Shown here one piece after another: positions 46,609-57,533 of a stretch of DNA of 64,000 nt. A model generated the notes under the pieces. The model ran no database searches. It saw nothing but the letters and a program-made list of their open reading frames with translations, and was not told where the DNA came from. A program made the position numbers and the translations under genes. The stretch is taken from the NCBI RefSeq assembly GCF_002775205.1, contig NC_036460.1:2982056-3046055 (forward strand), given 5' to 3'. Numbering within the stretch: the stretch's first letter is position 1; the number at the start of each line of letters is the position of its first letter. This stretch comes from Xiphophorus maculatus (Eukaryota; Chordata; Actinopteri; Cyprinodontiformes; Poeciliidae).

Positions 46609-46850
46609 TAGTTCCACTGGTAGATTATTTTACTTATAAAAAAGAATTGTTTTCTTATTATAAATGAAATAATCTGCCAATGAAACTAAGATTTTTTTTC
46701 ACAATTACTAAGAAATTATTGACTAAAAACAAGCTCCTATATTTTGCTCAAAAGTTACTTGTAAGTTAGTTTTGTCTTATTTCAAATGTTCTAAGATGTT
46801 TTAAAGTTTTAAACCTAAATTACTTGGTAAGATTATGAGATTTTACAGTG
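46609..46850. mobile_element. Foldback-A, right half
   Basis: It runs from GTTCCACTGGTAGATTATTT in the loop to the end ATTTTACAGTG. The left arm is absent. Confidence 0.6.
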
Positions 46851-47841
46851 CAGGCCTTTTTGCTGCAAAGCTGCCAACATTCAGCTTGTAATTTAAATGA
46901 TTGAACATAAAATTACAATTCCAGAGGACAACTTGAGAAAACTAAAACCTTTCACTTAAATTATTTAGCTCTAGAATAATGTTGTTGTTTAAAGGGTTTG
47001 CCAAGCAGTTTGGATTTCTGGGTATCTTACATCTTTAGTACATTAAGATGTAACTTGTATATTTAAATGGTCTCTGCTGCCACTTTTTAAACTGTTCAGT
47101 CAGTTTTTAGCTCAAACGTTGAGCCACAATAATTACTTGTTTTTGCCAATCTTATGACAAGCTTGGTTGGTTTGGTGGTTTTCCAATCAGCATCTCCTCC
47201 TGATCAAACTGGATCATTAATACATTTACGCAACATGTATTTATTCAAAATTCTTTATTGTTTAGAATTGTGGTAAGTAAAATTACAAATTTCTACAATC
47301 GATTTTAAATGTAAAGTAAGTAGAGCCACCATAAAGGATTGATTCGGGCTCAAAAATGTAAAATGTTTTACATATAAAAAGGCAATAAGTGGAACATGTA
47401 AAATATTTCTGTGACTTTTGTTTGCCTGAAATACAAATCAAATTAAAAACATCAATCAAATCCTTGCAAAAAACATTATAAATCTTTGGGATTATTCTCC
47501 AACAGCACTTTATAAAGCCAACAACCTTTTAAAATGCAGACATCCCAGATGAGCTCATTAAAAATGACAATTTTTGTTTTCTTTTGGATGCAAAACATTA
47601 ACAAACATTCTAAACTACTTTAAAAGAAACTTTAATGAAATCACTAATTCTACCATATGCAACTTACAGTATTTACTCAGTGCTTCCAATATAACATAAA
47701 AAGGAAGAAAGAAAACTATGATGCGGGATTTTGACTGAATAGAGAGAAAGTTTCATTTTTATGGGTTTTCTTAGCAAATAAAAATAACTTTAGTGGTAAA
47801 AACTACTTGACCTAGTGTCAGTAAGTGAAAAACCAAGTTTG
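46851..47841. other. AT-rich intergenic DNA, nothing recognised
   Basis: No open frame, repeat end or promoter-like feature stands out in about 1 kb between claudin genes A and B. Confidence 0.4.
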
Positions 47842-48215
47842 AACAGCAAAACGACAAAATATACACAAGTATTTTTGGCTTAATTTCTAGTGGAAATTCC
47901 TAGTACACTTGAAATAAGACAAAAGTCACAAAGAAATTCTTCAGCAAGAAATAGCTTGATTTAAGTCAATAATTCCTTAATCTTGATGAAAAGCTCTGCT
48001 TCCACTGGCAGATTATTTCACTTATATTCACATGTTGTAATTGAAATAATCTGCCACTGGAATTAGAACTTTTTAAAACCAATATTAAGGAATTATTTAC
48101 TAAAACCAAGCTCTTATATCTTGGTGAAAAGTTACTTGTAAAGTAGTTTCGTCTTATTTCAAGTATTTTTAGATATTTGCACAAGAAACTGGTCAAAAAT
48201 ACTTTTGTCAAAAAT
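47842..48215. mobile_element. Foldback-A copy 3' of claudin gene B
   Basis: Diverged ends, but both arms are recognisable (GTACACTTGAAATAAGAC and the inverse GTCTTATTTCAAGTA). It ends 107 bp from the claudin stop codon. Confidence 0.7.
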
Positions 48216-48268
48216 AGTTTTTTCAGTTTTTAGACGTTTTTGTTCTTTTCGGTTCTGTTTCCGGAGTC

Positions 48269-48274
48269 TTTAAT
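48269..48274 (-). terminator. Candidate poly(A) signal, claudin gene B
   Basis: ATTAAA on the minus strand lies about 48 nt past the stop codon. It is a common variant signal; usage is unproven. Confidence 0.3.
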
Positions 48275-48321
48275 GAGTTGGTACACGTTGGTCGGTGCGT
48301 GAGAGCGGAGCAGATGTCGCT

Positions 48322-48966
48322 TCAGACGTAGTCTCTCCTGTCATAGCCGTTCGGTACCACCGATCTGGTTTGGGAGTACGGCGTTCTGTACCTTTTCTCC
48401 GGCCCCCGAGGGCAGCTGGAGGACAGGATGCCGCCTCCGATGAGCAGGAAGGCAGCGGCGGCCCAACCCAGATACAGCGCAGCACCGATCTCCCTCTTCT
48501 GGGCCTCTGGTACGGCCGGACTGTAGAACTCCGTGATGATGGTGTGAGCGGACCAGGACACGGGGATTATCTGGGTGAGGGAGGCCAGAACGAAAGCCCC
48601 TCCGGAGGCGATCATCACCCGTGCTTTAGCCGCCTCTTCGTCCACGCAGTTGGTGCACTTTGCCCCCATGACGGACATCAGGAGTCCCAGAACTCCCAAC
48701 ACAACGGAGATGACCGTGAGAGCGCGGGCGGCCTGAAGGTCGGCGCTCAGAGCCAACATGGAGTCGTAGACCTTGCACTGCATCTGGCCGGTGCTCTGGA
48801 CCACGCAGCTCATCCAGATGCCCTCCCAGATGGTCAGTGCCGTCACGATATTCACCCCGATGAACGCCGACACTCTCCACATGGGCAAAGCGCAGGAAAC
48901 GATGGCGGAGATCCAGCCCAGCAGAGCCAGAGTCACTCCTAATATCTCAAATCCCGCTGATGGCAT
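48322..48966 (-). CDS. Claudin-3/4-like protein (claudin gene B), single exon
   Basis: This is a second tight-junction claudin, 214 aa. The start chosen is the ATG at 48966 ([10 protein letters not shown]); the frame stays open 30 nt further upstream but holds no ATG there. The signature is W30, GIW 49-51, C54 and C64, with Ile replacing the usual Leu of GLW. TM2 is preceded by [10 protein letters not shown], and the first loop carries [12 protein letters not shown], shared with gene A. The second loop reads [13 protein letters not shown], nearer claudin-3 ([11 protein letters not shown]) than gene A is. It ends YDRRDYV, a PDZ-binding tail. Same strand and intronless structure as genes A and C point to tandem duplication. 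The exact paralogue number is unresolved. Confidence 0.95.
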   Translation of the reverse strand: MPSAGFEILGVTLALLGWISAIVSCALPMWRVSAFIGVNIVTALTIWEGIWMSCVVQSTGQMQCKVYDSMLALSADLQAARALTVISVVLGVLGLLMSVMGAKCTNCVDEEAAKARVMIASGGAFVLASLTQIIPVSWSAHTIITEFYSPAVPEAQKREIGAALYLGWAAAAFLLIGGGILSSSCPRGPEKRYRTPYSQTRSVVPNGYDRRDYV

Positions 48967-49011
48967 GTCTGAAGAAATCCCCTCCACGATCAGCACTCAC
49001 TGACGGATCTA

Positions 49012-49322
49012 GTGAGCGTCCAGCAGGTGGAACGTCCAAATAAGCAGCAGGTTGTTTTGAGGGAGGAATCAAAGGCGGAACCTCTCGATTATTGGAGAAT
49101 TCAAATTCTCTCTCGTATGAACAGTGGAAAGCTCGGTTTGGAATGTAAACAGCTCCAGTTTAATCATTCAACTCCCACAGCGCTGGTAGCTCCACCACCT
49201 GCTTGGGTGAGGGGCGTAAACGGGTGTAGAGTGGTTCAAACCTAACGGAGAATGAATGAATGAAAGTGGGCAGCAAACTATCAGCTGCTGCTGCTGCTGA
49301 GAAACACATTCAATCATCTTAA
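49012..49322. other. Upstream region of claudin gene B
   Basis: On the minus strand a CCAATAATCG lies around 49088-49097. An AATTTGAATTC inverted segment and a (CTG)5 run (49285-49299) are also present. This is the likely promoter-proximal region, but no clear TATA box is seen. Confidence 0.35.
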
Positions 49323-50240
49323 AGGTGACGTATTATGCTTCCTAGAACAGGTCAGGTTAGGTCTTTGAGCAAAACAAAACATTCTCATTATCTCATTCTG
49401 AGATGATGTGATTATAGTCTGCTCAGTTCACACTACTTTGAGCTGTTTTAGGGCCTCTGTCACTTTAATTTAGAATATATTGCTCCTGGCCACGCCCCAA
49501 ACTCAGTGTTTACACTTGATGTGAAAATAGCTGGAAACAGATCCGTAATTATACAACCATATCTTTGAAAAGCATTGGTGAAGCCTCCTGCACAACCAAT
49601 AGGAATGCAGCAAGTGGTTTCTGGATTGTAAGTCAACAACAAAACACTTGTCTTTTCCAGCAGCCATTGTACAAAATCTTACCAAGTGTTTTTGGTCGAT
49701 TTTTGTGCAAATATTTTAGTGCACTTGAACAAAGACAAAACTACTTACAAGTAGCTTTCAGAAAAATACAGGAACCTGTTTTAATTCAACAATGCTGTAA
49801 TAATAAAAAATACTAATTTCATGTATTTTTCAAATGTTAAGTCAAAGAATCTGCCCATAGAAGTAGTACTTTTTCATTAGTATTAAGGAATTATTGACTT
49901 AAAACAAGCTCCTGTATCTTGCTTCATACTTATTTGTAATTACTTTTCTTATCTCAAGTGTATTAAGATGTTTGCACTAAAAGCTAGACAAAAATACTTG
50001 GCAAGATTTTGTTTTGCAGCGTACAGCAGTAAAACCAGTTAACCAAATGTGCTAGAGCTCTGCTCTGGTTGCTAGGCAATGAACTGGGCTCCTGGGGTTG
50101 CTAGGTAACAGGCAGTGCCTGCTGATTTTTCACGTTACATTCAGAAGGTTTTTGAAATGGCTTATTTTCCAAACACCAAAAAACATGAACTTATTGCCAA
50201 AAACATCTGGGTATTTTTTAGAAGCAGTAGAGGCCCAGAC
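49323..50240. mobile_element. TTAA-B interrupted by Foldback-A
   Basis: TTAA (49319-49322) precedes AGGTGACGTATTATGCTTCC. The body runs to 49671, is broken by Foldback-A, and resumes at 50022 with TACAGCAGTAAAACC. X-box-like motifs follow at 50068-50080 and 50097-50109. The far end is lost. Confidence 0.75.
49672..50021. mobile_element. Foldback-A nested in TTAA-B with TA duplication
   Basis: It is flanked by TA at 49670-49671 and 50022-50023. Uninterrupted TTAA-B copies read TTGTACAGCA at this point, an empty site with a single TA. The left terminus has lost about a dozen bases; the right end is TTTTGCAGCG. Confidence 0.8.
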
Positions 50241-50890
50241 ATACGGACACGCTGTATTAATCCCACCATGGGGAATTTCATGTCACAGCAGCAAAGAACA
50301 AAGTTGCAATAAGCAACTAACAATGACAAGCAGTCAAATCACAATGAAAAACAACATAAAATATAAAATAACTAAAAACTATACAAGACAAAAGTCTGGT
50401 AAACATTCTGTGAATAAACTACACTGGTGACACATTCGAAACCTGCAAAATGACAAAAAGCTAAATAAATACAAGTCCCGTAACTCCACACCAACGTGGG
50501 TCTGGAGGATTCCAAGGACAAGAATGGCAAATAGAGAATGAGCCGGTGTGGTGGAGGCTGATGAAACTCTGTGTGTGCACATAGTTGGGGGATGGTCTTA
50601 TCACTTTCCCCTACGCAGGTGAAACTTTTGAGTCTGCTAGTTTCAAAAATAAGTTTCAGTCAAAAGGAAGGAAGTGAGTGAGACTGATAAAGAAATGACG
50701 AGCAGCTGAAGAGGAGTAAACGAATGAAACAGAACAAAGATGGAGCCTAAACAATAACGGAAATTAATACTAAATCTAACAAACGCATCCAATACTCAAC
50801 AAGAAGGAACAACGTCAACTAACAGAAGAAATAAACTAAACAGGGAGGAAATGCAAAAGAACAAATCCAAAATTCAAATGAGAAATAACA

Positions 50891-51286
50891 TAAAACATAA
50901 AATATTACAAAGTATTTTTAGTCTAGTTTCTCAGTACACTTAAAATAAGACAAAACTAGCCTGCAATGAACTTTTCAGCAAGATGGGAGCTTGTTTTAAG
51001 TCAACAGTTCTTTAATATAGATTAAAAAAAAAAGCTTTAGCTTCACATGTGGATTATTTCACTTATAACAAGGGAAAACTTACTTGTTCTGAATTAAGTA
51101 ATCTGCCAATGGAACTAGTACTTTTAAAATCAGTATTAAGGAAATATTTACTTAAAACAATCTCCTATATCTTGCTGAAAAGTTAATTTTTAAGTTAGTT
51201 TTGTCTTATTTAAAGTGTACTGAGATATTTGCACTAGAAACTAGACCTAAAATACTTGGTAATACTAGATTTTGTGTTTTTGTAGT
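50891..51286. mobile_element. Foldback-A copy
   Basis: Both arms are present (AATATTACAAAGTATTTTTAG; right end GTGTTTTTGTAGTA). The extreme left end is missing. Confidence 0.7.
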
Positions 51287-51444
51287 AAATAAGAAGTCAA
51301 TGCAAGGAAATAACAGAACCAAAAGTCCAAAATGTTAAGAGAGAGGCAGTACAGGGCAGAAATATAATGTAGAAAACTGAAAGGGAGATGGGGAAAAATG
51401 CAAAAATAAAAATACTGAAACTAACCCATTTCTTCATTAAAATG

Positions 51445-51690
51445 TTAATTGGACTGAACTTATATAGCAGTTTTCCAATCATTTTGACTTCTCAAAGCGC
51501 TTTACACTATTCGCACTCACAAACGCACACACATTTCTACATCGATGCCCAGATCAGTAAGCAATTTGGGGTTAAGTGCCTTGCCCAGAGGCACATCGAC
51601 ATGTGGCAGGAGGAAACTGGAATCGAACCTACAACCTTCCAATCACAAGATGACTACTCAACCCACAGAGCCTGCAAAGACCTAATCTTT
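51445..51690 (-). mobile_element. tRNA-derived SINE
   Basis: Reading the minus strand, a tRNA-like head has GGTTGAGTAGTC (A-box region) and GGTTCGATTCC (B box, around 51620). A body with AGTGTAAAGCGCTTTGAGAA follows. This is a widespread fish SINE pattern. Target duplications were not found. Confidence 0.65.
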
Positions 51691-51699
51691 TATAATCAT

Positions 51700-53139
51700 T
51701 ATTAAAAATCATGACTTAGATTATTAAAACTTCTTGAGATGTTATTTGCTGTGCTCTTCTTTTTGATTGGCTGTCAAATAGCTCCTCAAGCTAGCACAGC
51801 TTGCGTGAAACGAAAGGGAACCGTCAGAAGCCCTGCTATGGAAGGCTACACAATCAGAAGGCAAGAGACGACATTTATGCTAAACGACTAATAATTACCA
51901 AATACTGAATAAAAGTGAGACAATATCATTCTAAAAGTCGACGTTTCTTCAGCTGTTTTGTAGTATTGGCCAGAAGCTAATGCTGTTCGGGGGCCGTGGC
52001 ATCGGAAAGTTCGGGAATCCGCCATGTATGCTAACCACGAAGCTGTATTTGTGTACAGCAAACTAAGTGAGTAACATTTTAAAGTTTCGTATTGTTTGCT
52101 GATTATAATAACCAATAACTAAGTTGAGTTGGATTTAGCTAATTTCAAATAAGCTAAATTAGCACCGAGCTAATTCCGAATTAGCTGAATGCAACTGTTG
52201 TTGGGATGACAAATGCGGAGGGGGATTAATAGGCTTATGCAGATTTGCTTATGTAAGCAGATGTTTAATATATATATTTTTTAAATGCTGATTAAATTAT
52301 GTGCTATTTTTAATTCGTTACTAACAATTGCCCTGTTTTAATAAGCTGATGAGAGAAGTTGAATGAATACTTTGGAAAAGATTACGGTATATAACCGATG
52401 TGCTAATTAGTGAGTTTTCTGTTGCTTATTTAATTTATAGAACTGTGCACTAAGAAAGTAGAATGTGCATCAAACTGAGCAGAAATAGGTTAAACTACTA
52501 AAATAAATGGTGAATCGTAATTTTTAACCAAATAGCCTTTATGTCAGAGAGGTAGCAACTAGATAGCTGTATTACCAAACTTCTGTTTGCAATCACACTG
52601 CATTATGTGCCACCCCACAAAATCCGTATATAATCAAAGATTTTGTAAAGTGTCCTTTGTCATAGTGAATTAAAGCCAGATAAAAAAAAAACAATCAAAA
52701 TGAAGATTTTTCCAGGTCCTGGTAACCTCAGGAGCAAAGGGACTGTAGCTCTGCAGCTGAGCTTGAGCTACTGTTAAAATATCTGTTTAAACGTCCATTT
52801 AAATCCTCATGATATTCTTCATTACTGCTACTTGAGGACTCCTCACTTTCCTAAATGTGTTCAGTAAGTGTCAGGGTTCTACTCATATTTTACTTTACAT
52901 AAATGTTTTTGCGGCTGATTTTGTAGATAAGCTTCCTCTTAAATGTAAGGTACGTACTTTGTGGGTTTGGCACAACTTCTAACTGATTTTTATCATGAAG
53001 ACACTGTATGTCTGCGCAGGAAAGTTAAATATCATCTGTGGTCACTGAATGGAGGTTTCTACCACATTCAGATGAGTCTGAGCTAAATAACTTACCTCTA
53101 GCTTTTCACTGCTGTGTGTTTTTGTAGTCACTATAAACA
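51700..53139. other. Intergenic DNA, no gene recognised
   Basis: Mostly AT-rich. The stretch 51760-52080 is less so and may be a decayed repeat or regulatory DNA. No frame with family resemblance was found. Confidence 0.35.
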
Positions 53140-53618
53140 CACAGCAAAAACACAAAATCTTACCAAGTATTTTTTTAATCTAGTTTCTGCAAATATCTGA
53201 GTACACTGGAAATAAGGCAAAACTAACTTAGATGTAACTTTTCAGGAGGATTTAGGCGCTTGGTTTGACTCAATGATTCCTTGATATTCATATAAAAAAG
53301 TATTATTTCTACTAGCAGGTTATTTCACTCATAAGAAATGTTTTTCATGTTATTATGGAAATAATCTGTCAGTAGAACTATAACTGGGTTGCTAGGTAAC
53401 GGGCTGGGCTGGGGTTGCTAGGTAACGGCATAGTAGAATATTACTGGTGGAACTCAAAACTTTTTCATCAATATTAAGGAATTATTCACTTAAAACAGGC
53501 TCATGTTTCATGCTGAAAAGTTACTTGTCAGTTAGTTTTGTCTGATTTCCAATGCACTAAGATATTTGCACTAGAAACTAGATAAAAGTACTTGGCAATG
53601 TTTTGTGTTTTTGCAGTG
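53140..53618. mobile_element. Foldback-A with X-box module
   Basis: Left end ACAGCAAAAACACAAAATC, right end TTTTGTGTTTTTGCAGTG. The loop has GTTGCTAGGTAAC twice (53388-53400 and 53414-53426) around a GGGCTGGGCTGG spacer. Confidence 0.8.
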
Positions 53619-54251
53619 CATTTTTGGCTTCATTTGTGTGACTTCCAGGAAGCAAAATGGTGTAATTCAATCTGAAACGAAGCTTTTTGCTTCTGTTTTA
53701 TCTCAACATATATGCGTTTTTTGATGCACTTTCCTTTAGTTTTATGTTCACGTTTCTGTAATTTCTGGATGCTTTTTGCCTCTGTTGTACGGCACCTTAA
53801 GAAGGATGAGGTAAACAATTTCAAACGACTGATCAATAGAACCTTTGTGTCTCAGTTCGGACTCAGTTACAGTCCAAATTTCATCCCCCCTCCGAACAGA
53901 TGGAGACCTTTATCTCTTAGTCAGTTTCGCCTTGCAGATGGAGGACAGGTCACAATAGACGGAGAGCATAAGGCGCTCCTCGGAAACAAGCCCCCCATTG
54001 TTCTTTACCTGCACTTACCCTGAAATAAAACTCCTCATTTTGGCTCGCACCAGAACCGCTCTTATTGGTCAGACTCTGCTCACCGACGGACCTGGCATGT
54101 GTCCGAGGTTCTGCATAACGGAGTAATTTGGAGCATGAAAGTATTCATTTTAATAACAAATTAGAGTTAAAGAAAAGCTGAAATCACAGAATTAAAAACT
54201 TGGTTTTCCATTTTTAGGAACAGAATCTACATACAGAATGTAAAGAAAGGC
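53619..54251. other. Unassigned unique stretch with an AATAAA
   Basis: A frame of about 100 codons (53712-54023) reads without family resemblance and ends at an AATAAA near 54022. Composition is more balanced than the flanks. It could be a non-coding exon, a decayed repeat or chance. Confidence 0.3.
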
Positions 54252-54640
54252 ATTCTGCAACGACATGCTTGTTGGTCTAGTTTCTAGTGAAAATATCTTA
54301 GTACACTTGAATTAAGACAAAACTAACAAGTAACTTTTTTAGCAAGATATAGGAGCTTGGTTTAAGTAAATATTTCCTTGATATTGATGAAACGTTCTAG
54401 TTCCACTGGCAGATTATTTCACTTGTAACAAAACATTTCTTCCATATCATAAGCAGAGTAATTTTCCAGTGAAACTAGAACATTTTCATCATTATTCAGA
54501 AATGATTTACCTAAAACAAACTCTATATCTTACCGACATTTTAATTGTAAGGTAATTTTGTCTTCTTTCAACTGTCCTGTAAGATATTTGCTATAGAAAC
54601 TAGACAAAAATTCTTGGAAAGATTTTATGTTTTTACAGTG
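54252..54640. mobile_element. Foldback-A copy
   Basis: Right end TTTTACAGTG is followed by TA (54641-54642). The arms are well kept; the left terminus is eroded. Confidence 0.75.
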
Positions 54641-54781
54641 TACTGAAGAAAGATCAAAGTTTTTAAGTAATTATTAATTTTTCGTAACAAATTAGTTTTA
54701 ATGAAAAGCTAAAATGTCAAATTGAAACATTTTACAGGAACATTTTTCCATCTTTAGGAACAAAATCTACATGAAAAATGT

Positions 54782-55366
54782 ACAAAACCAAAATCCTACC
54801 AAGTATTTTTGGTTTAGTTCCAGTGGAATATCTCAGTTCACTTTGAATTAAATACAGTCAAGTTTATTTGTTTCACACATTTCAGTTACAAGGCAGTTCA
54901 AAGTGCTTCACATCCTAAAAACATCATGCAGTCATCAGTTATGAAGCAGTTAGTACACATTACATTTGGTCAAATATAAAACTCATCAATCAGATTCACA
55001 TCAAACATATTGATCAATGATTCACTTATTACTAATCAAAGATAACTCTGAACAGCCTTGATTTAAAGGAACTCTGTTTCAGTTGGCTTGGAAAGACAAA
55101 ACTAACTTTGAAGAAACTTTTCAGCAAGATTTTAAGTCAATAATAATTCATTATTGATTAAAAAGTATTGATTAGTTCCTCTGGGATATTATTTCACTCA
55201 TATCAAGACATTTTTTCCCATGTTGTGTTTTTCTCTTAGCAATTATTGACTTAAAACAAGCTCCTAAATCTTGCTGAAACGTGACCTGTAAGTTAGTTCT
55301 GTCTTATTCCAAGTGTAAATATAAACTAGACAAAAAAATTTGGCAAGATTTTGTGTTTTTACAGTG
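54782..55366. mobile_element. Foldback-A with an internal insertion
   Basis: The arms are split by about 235 bp (54845-55080) of another fish repeat containing AAGGCAGTTCAAAGTGCTTC and GATTTAAAGGAACTCTGTTTC. The latter part matches, inverted, the L2-type 3' end seen in ppp5c intron 2 (GAGTTCCTTTAAATC). Right end ACAGTG then TA. Confidence 0.65.
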
Positions 55367-55522
55367 TACTGAAGTAATTTGCATGAAAGATCCAACGTTT
55401 TGAAGTAAAAAGTCATTTTAATAACAATTCAGTCTTAAATAAAAGCTACAATCTCAGAAACAAAAAGTTTATAGGAACAAAATCTACATGCAAAATATCT
55501 TTGAGTACAAAAGATATTATTT

Positions 55523-55886
55523 CACTGTAAAAACATAAAATCTTACCAATTATTTTTTTAGTTTTAGCACATATGAAATAAGACAAAACTAACTTATAAG
55601 TAACTTTTCAGCAAGATGGAGGAGCTTTTATTACGTAAATAATTCCTTTATATTGATGAAAAAGTTCTCCACTGGTTGATATTTTATTTGTAACAAAACA
55701 TTTTTTCCAATATTAAGTGTTTTAAAATTAAGGAATTATTGACTTAGAATTATTGACTCCTAAATCTATCTGTAAAGTTACTTGTAAGTTAGTTTTGTCT
55801 TAATTCATGTGTGTTAAAATGTTTTCCTAGAAACCAGAGAAAAATTACTTGGTAAGATTTTATTTAAAATTGTTATTTTTTTGCAG
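55523..55886. mobile_element. Foldback-A copy
   Basis: Left end CACTGTAAAAACATAAAATC; right end diverged (TTTTTTTGCAGTTG). Both arms are recognisable. Confidence 0.7.
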
Positions 55887-56069
55887 TTGTTGCAAAAAAC
55901 TGTAAAACCATCACAGTTTTTGCTTGTTCTGAACATTTTAATTAAGAATCTGATATTTTAGAAAACTTTAGACTAAACGATAAACGATTGTCCTAAATCA
56001 AAATTAGATTTTTATGAATAAATTTAGTTGTAAACTAGTTTAAGTCATAGCTCATCTTCAAAGCTTTAG

Positions 56070-56170
56070 CTCCTATTTTGTAGAAAAGTTCCTTGTAAGT
56101 TAGTTTTGTTCAGTTTTGCATTAGAAACTAGAGGAAAATACTTGGTAAGATTCTCTGTTTTTGTTTTTCT
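56070..56170. mobile_element. Foldback-A remnant 3' of claudin gene C
   Basis: It holds AGCTCCTATTTTGTAGAAAAG through ACTTGGTAAGATTCTCTG, the right arm only. It ends about 32 bp from the claudin stop codon. Confidence 0.6.
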
Positions 56171-56201
56171 ATCCACAAACATTTTCAGTCATATCAGTCG
56201 T

Positions 56202-56870
56202 TCAGACATAGTCCTTCCTGGTGTATCCGTTGACCGAAGTGCTTTTGACGGCTGAGTAATCCACCCTGGGCGCTGCGGAGACGGCGCCACTCGGCGCTGC
56301 CGCTGCTTTAGACGGACAGGAGCAGCAGAGCAGAGCGCCCCCCAGGATGAGCAGGCAGGACGCGGCCCAGCCGAAGTACAGAGCGTTCCCGAACTCCCGC
56401 TTCCCCGTCTCCTCCAGCATGGGGTCGTAGAAGCCCAGCACGATGGCGTGGGCCATCCACGACACGGCCACCAGCATCAGCAGCCCGGCCGCCACGAACG
56501 TCACGCCGGCCGCCGCCACCAGCCGCGGCTTGCTGCTCACGTCCCGGCTGCAGTTGGTGCACTTGGCGCCGGCCACCGCCAAGCCGATTCCCACGATGCT
56601 CATCACCATGGAGACGATGACCAAGGCCCGGGCGGCCTGCAGGTCCGTGGGAAGCCCCAGCATGGACTCGTGGACGCGGCAGTGCATCTGGCCCGTGCTC
56701 TGCACCGAGCAGTTCATCCACAGGCCCTCCCAGATCACCTGGGAGATGACGATGTTCTGGCCGATGAAGGCCGCCACGCGCCACATGGGCAGGCCGCACG
56801 CCACCATCACCCCCAGCCAGCCCGCCACCGCCAGGATCATCCCCAGGATCTCCAGGCCTGCAGAGTACAT
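56202..56870 (-). CDS. Claudin-3/4-like protein (claudin gene C), single exon
   Basis: This is the third claudin, 222 aa. The ATG at 56870 (MYSAGLEILG) sits in a good context (CCCACC before ATG); the frame extends upstream without another ATG. Signature residues are W30, GLW 49-51, C54 and C64. It differs from A and B in the first loop (MNCSVQSTGQMHCRVHESM instead of CKVYDSM) and in the second (FYDPMLEETGKRE). TM4 ends in LLCCSCPS. The C-terminal tail is Ala/Ser-rich and ends GYTRKDYV, a PDZ-binding motif. The coding sequence is very GC-rich against AT-rich flanks, which gives long spurious frames on both strands. It is the most diverged of the three; the paralogue number is unresolved. Confidence 0.95.
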   Translation of the reverse strand: MYSAGLEILGMILAVAGWLGVMVACGLPMWRVAAFIGQNIVISQVIWEGLWMNCSVQSTGQMHCRVHESMLGLPTDLQAARALVIVSMVMSIVGIGLAVAGAKCTNCSRDVSSKPRLVAAAGVTFVAAGLLMLVAVSWMAHAIVLGFYDPMLEETGKREFGNALYFGWAASCLLILGGALLCCSCPSKAAAAPSGAVSAAPRVDYSAVKSTSVNGYTRKDYV

Positions 56871-57053
56871 GGTGGGAGGACGAGGCTCGGCGGGACACAA
56901 GGCCTTCTGTGTCTGGAGACGAAGGCGATATCGGATCTCTGCCGCTGGAGGAGTTTAAGCGAGGAAGAAGGAGAGGGAGAAACAGATTCCTTTTACAGCT
57001 TGGAGGACTGAAGGTGGAGTCAGCTTCAGGTGGTTCACCTTTAAACTTTGGTA

Positions 57054-57290
57054 CACTGCAAAAACACAATCCTACCAAGACGTTTGGTCTAGTTTGTCTT
57101 GAGAAAACTAACTTTAAGTAACTTGTCAGCAAGAAATAGGAACTTTACTTTAAGTCAGCAAGTCCTTAGTATTGATTAAAAAGAGATTAAAGGCAGATTG
57201 TTTAACTTATGACAATACATTTCCCCATTTTTAAGTGAAATAATCTCCCACTGCGACATTTAATCCATTGGGTTGACTTAAATTGTGTTA
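57054..57290. mobile_element. Foldback-A, left half, upstream of claudin gene C
   Basis: CACTGCAAAAACACAATCC follows TA (57052-57053), 184 bp upstream of the claudin ATG. The right arm is lost. Confidence 0.65.
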
Positions 57291-57533
57291 AAGAGAGTTT
57301 CTATCTAGTTTCTACTGCCAATATCTGATTACACCCGAAAATAGACAAAAGTAAATTTCAATTAACTGTTCAGCTAGATATAGTGATATGATTTTAGCAA
57401 TTTTACAACAGACTAAACAGTTAATATCTCCACATTCTTGTGTAGAAGTATAATTTAGATTTAGAATAACAATATCTTTAGTTCAAACGTTTTCTAAAAT
57501 ATCAAAACAAGACTTGGGATGGTTTTTTTCAAC

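Noticed and set aside
48967-48996. Upstream extension of claudin gene B (and 56871-56900 for gene C)
   Set aside because: The extended frames begin with GTG or TTG, not ATG; the first in-frame ATG matches the standard claudin N-terminus.
53712-54130. 103-codon frame ending at an AATAAA, considered as a gene end or as an LTR-like polyadenylation region
   Set aside because: There is no family resemblance, no second copy in the window, and no defined ends or target duplication.
56308-57132. A 274-codon minus-strand frame over claudin gene C, and plus-strand frames of 171-187 codons
   Set aside because: They lie in the other frames of a very GC-rich claudin coding sequence, with Arg/Gly/His-rich composition and no family resemblance.
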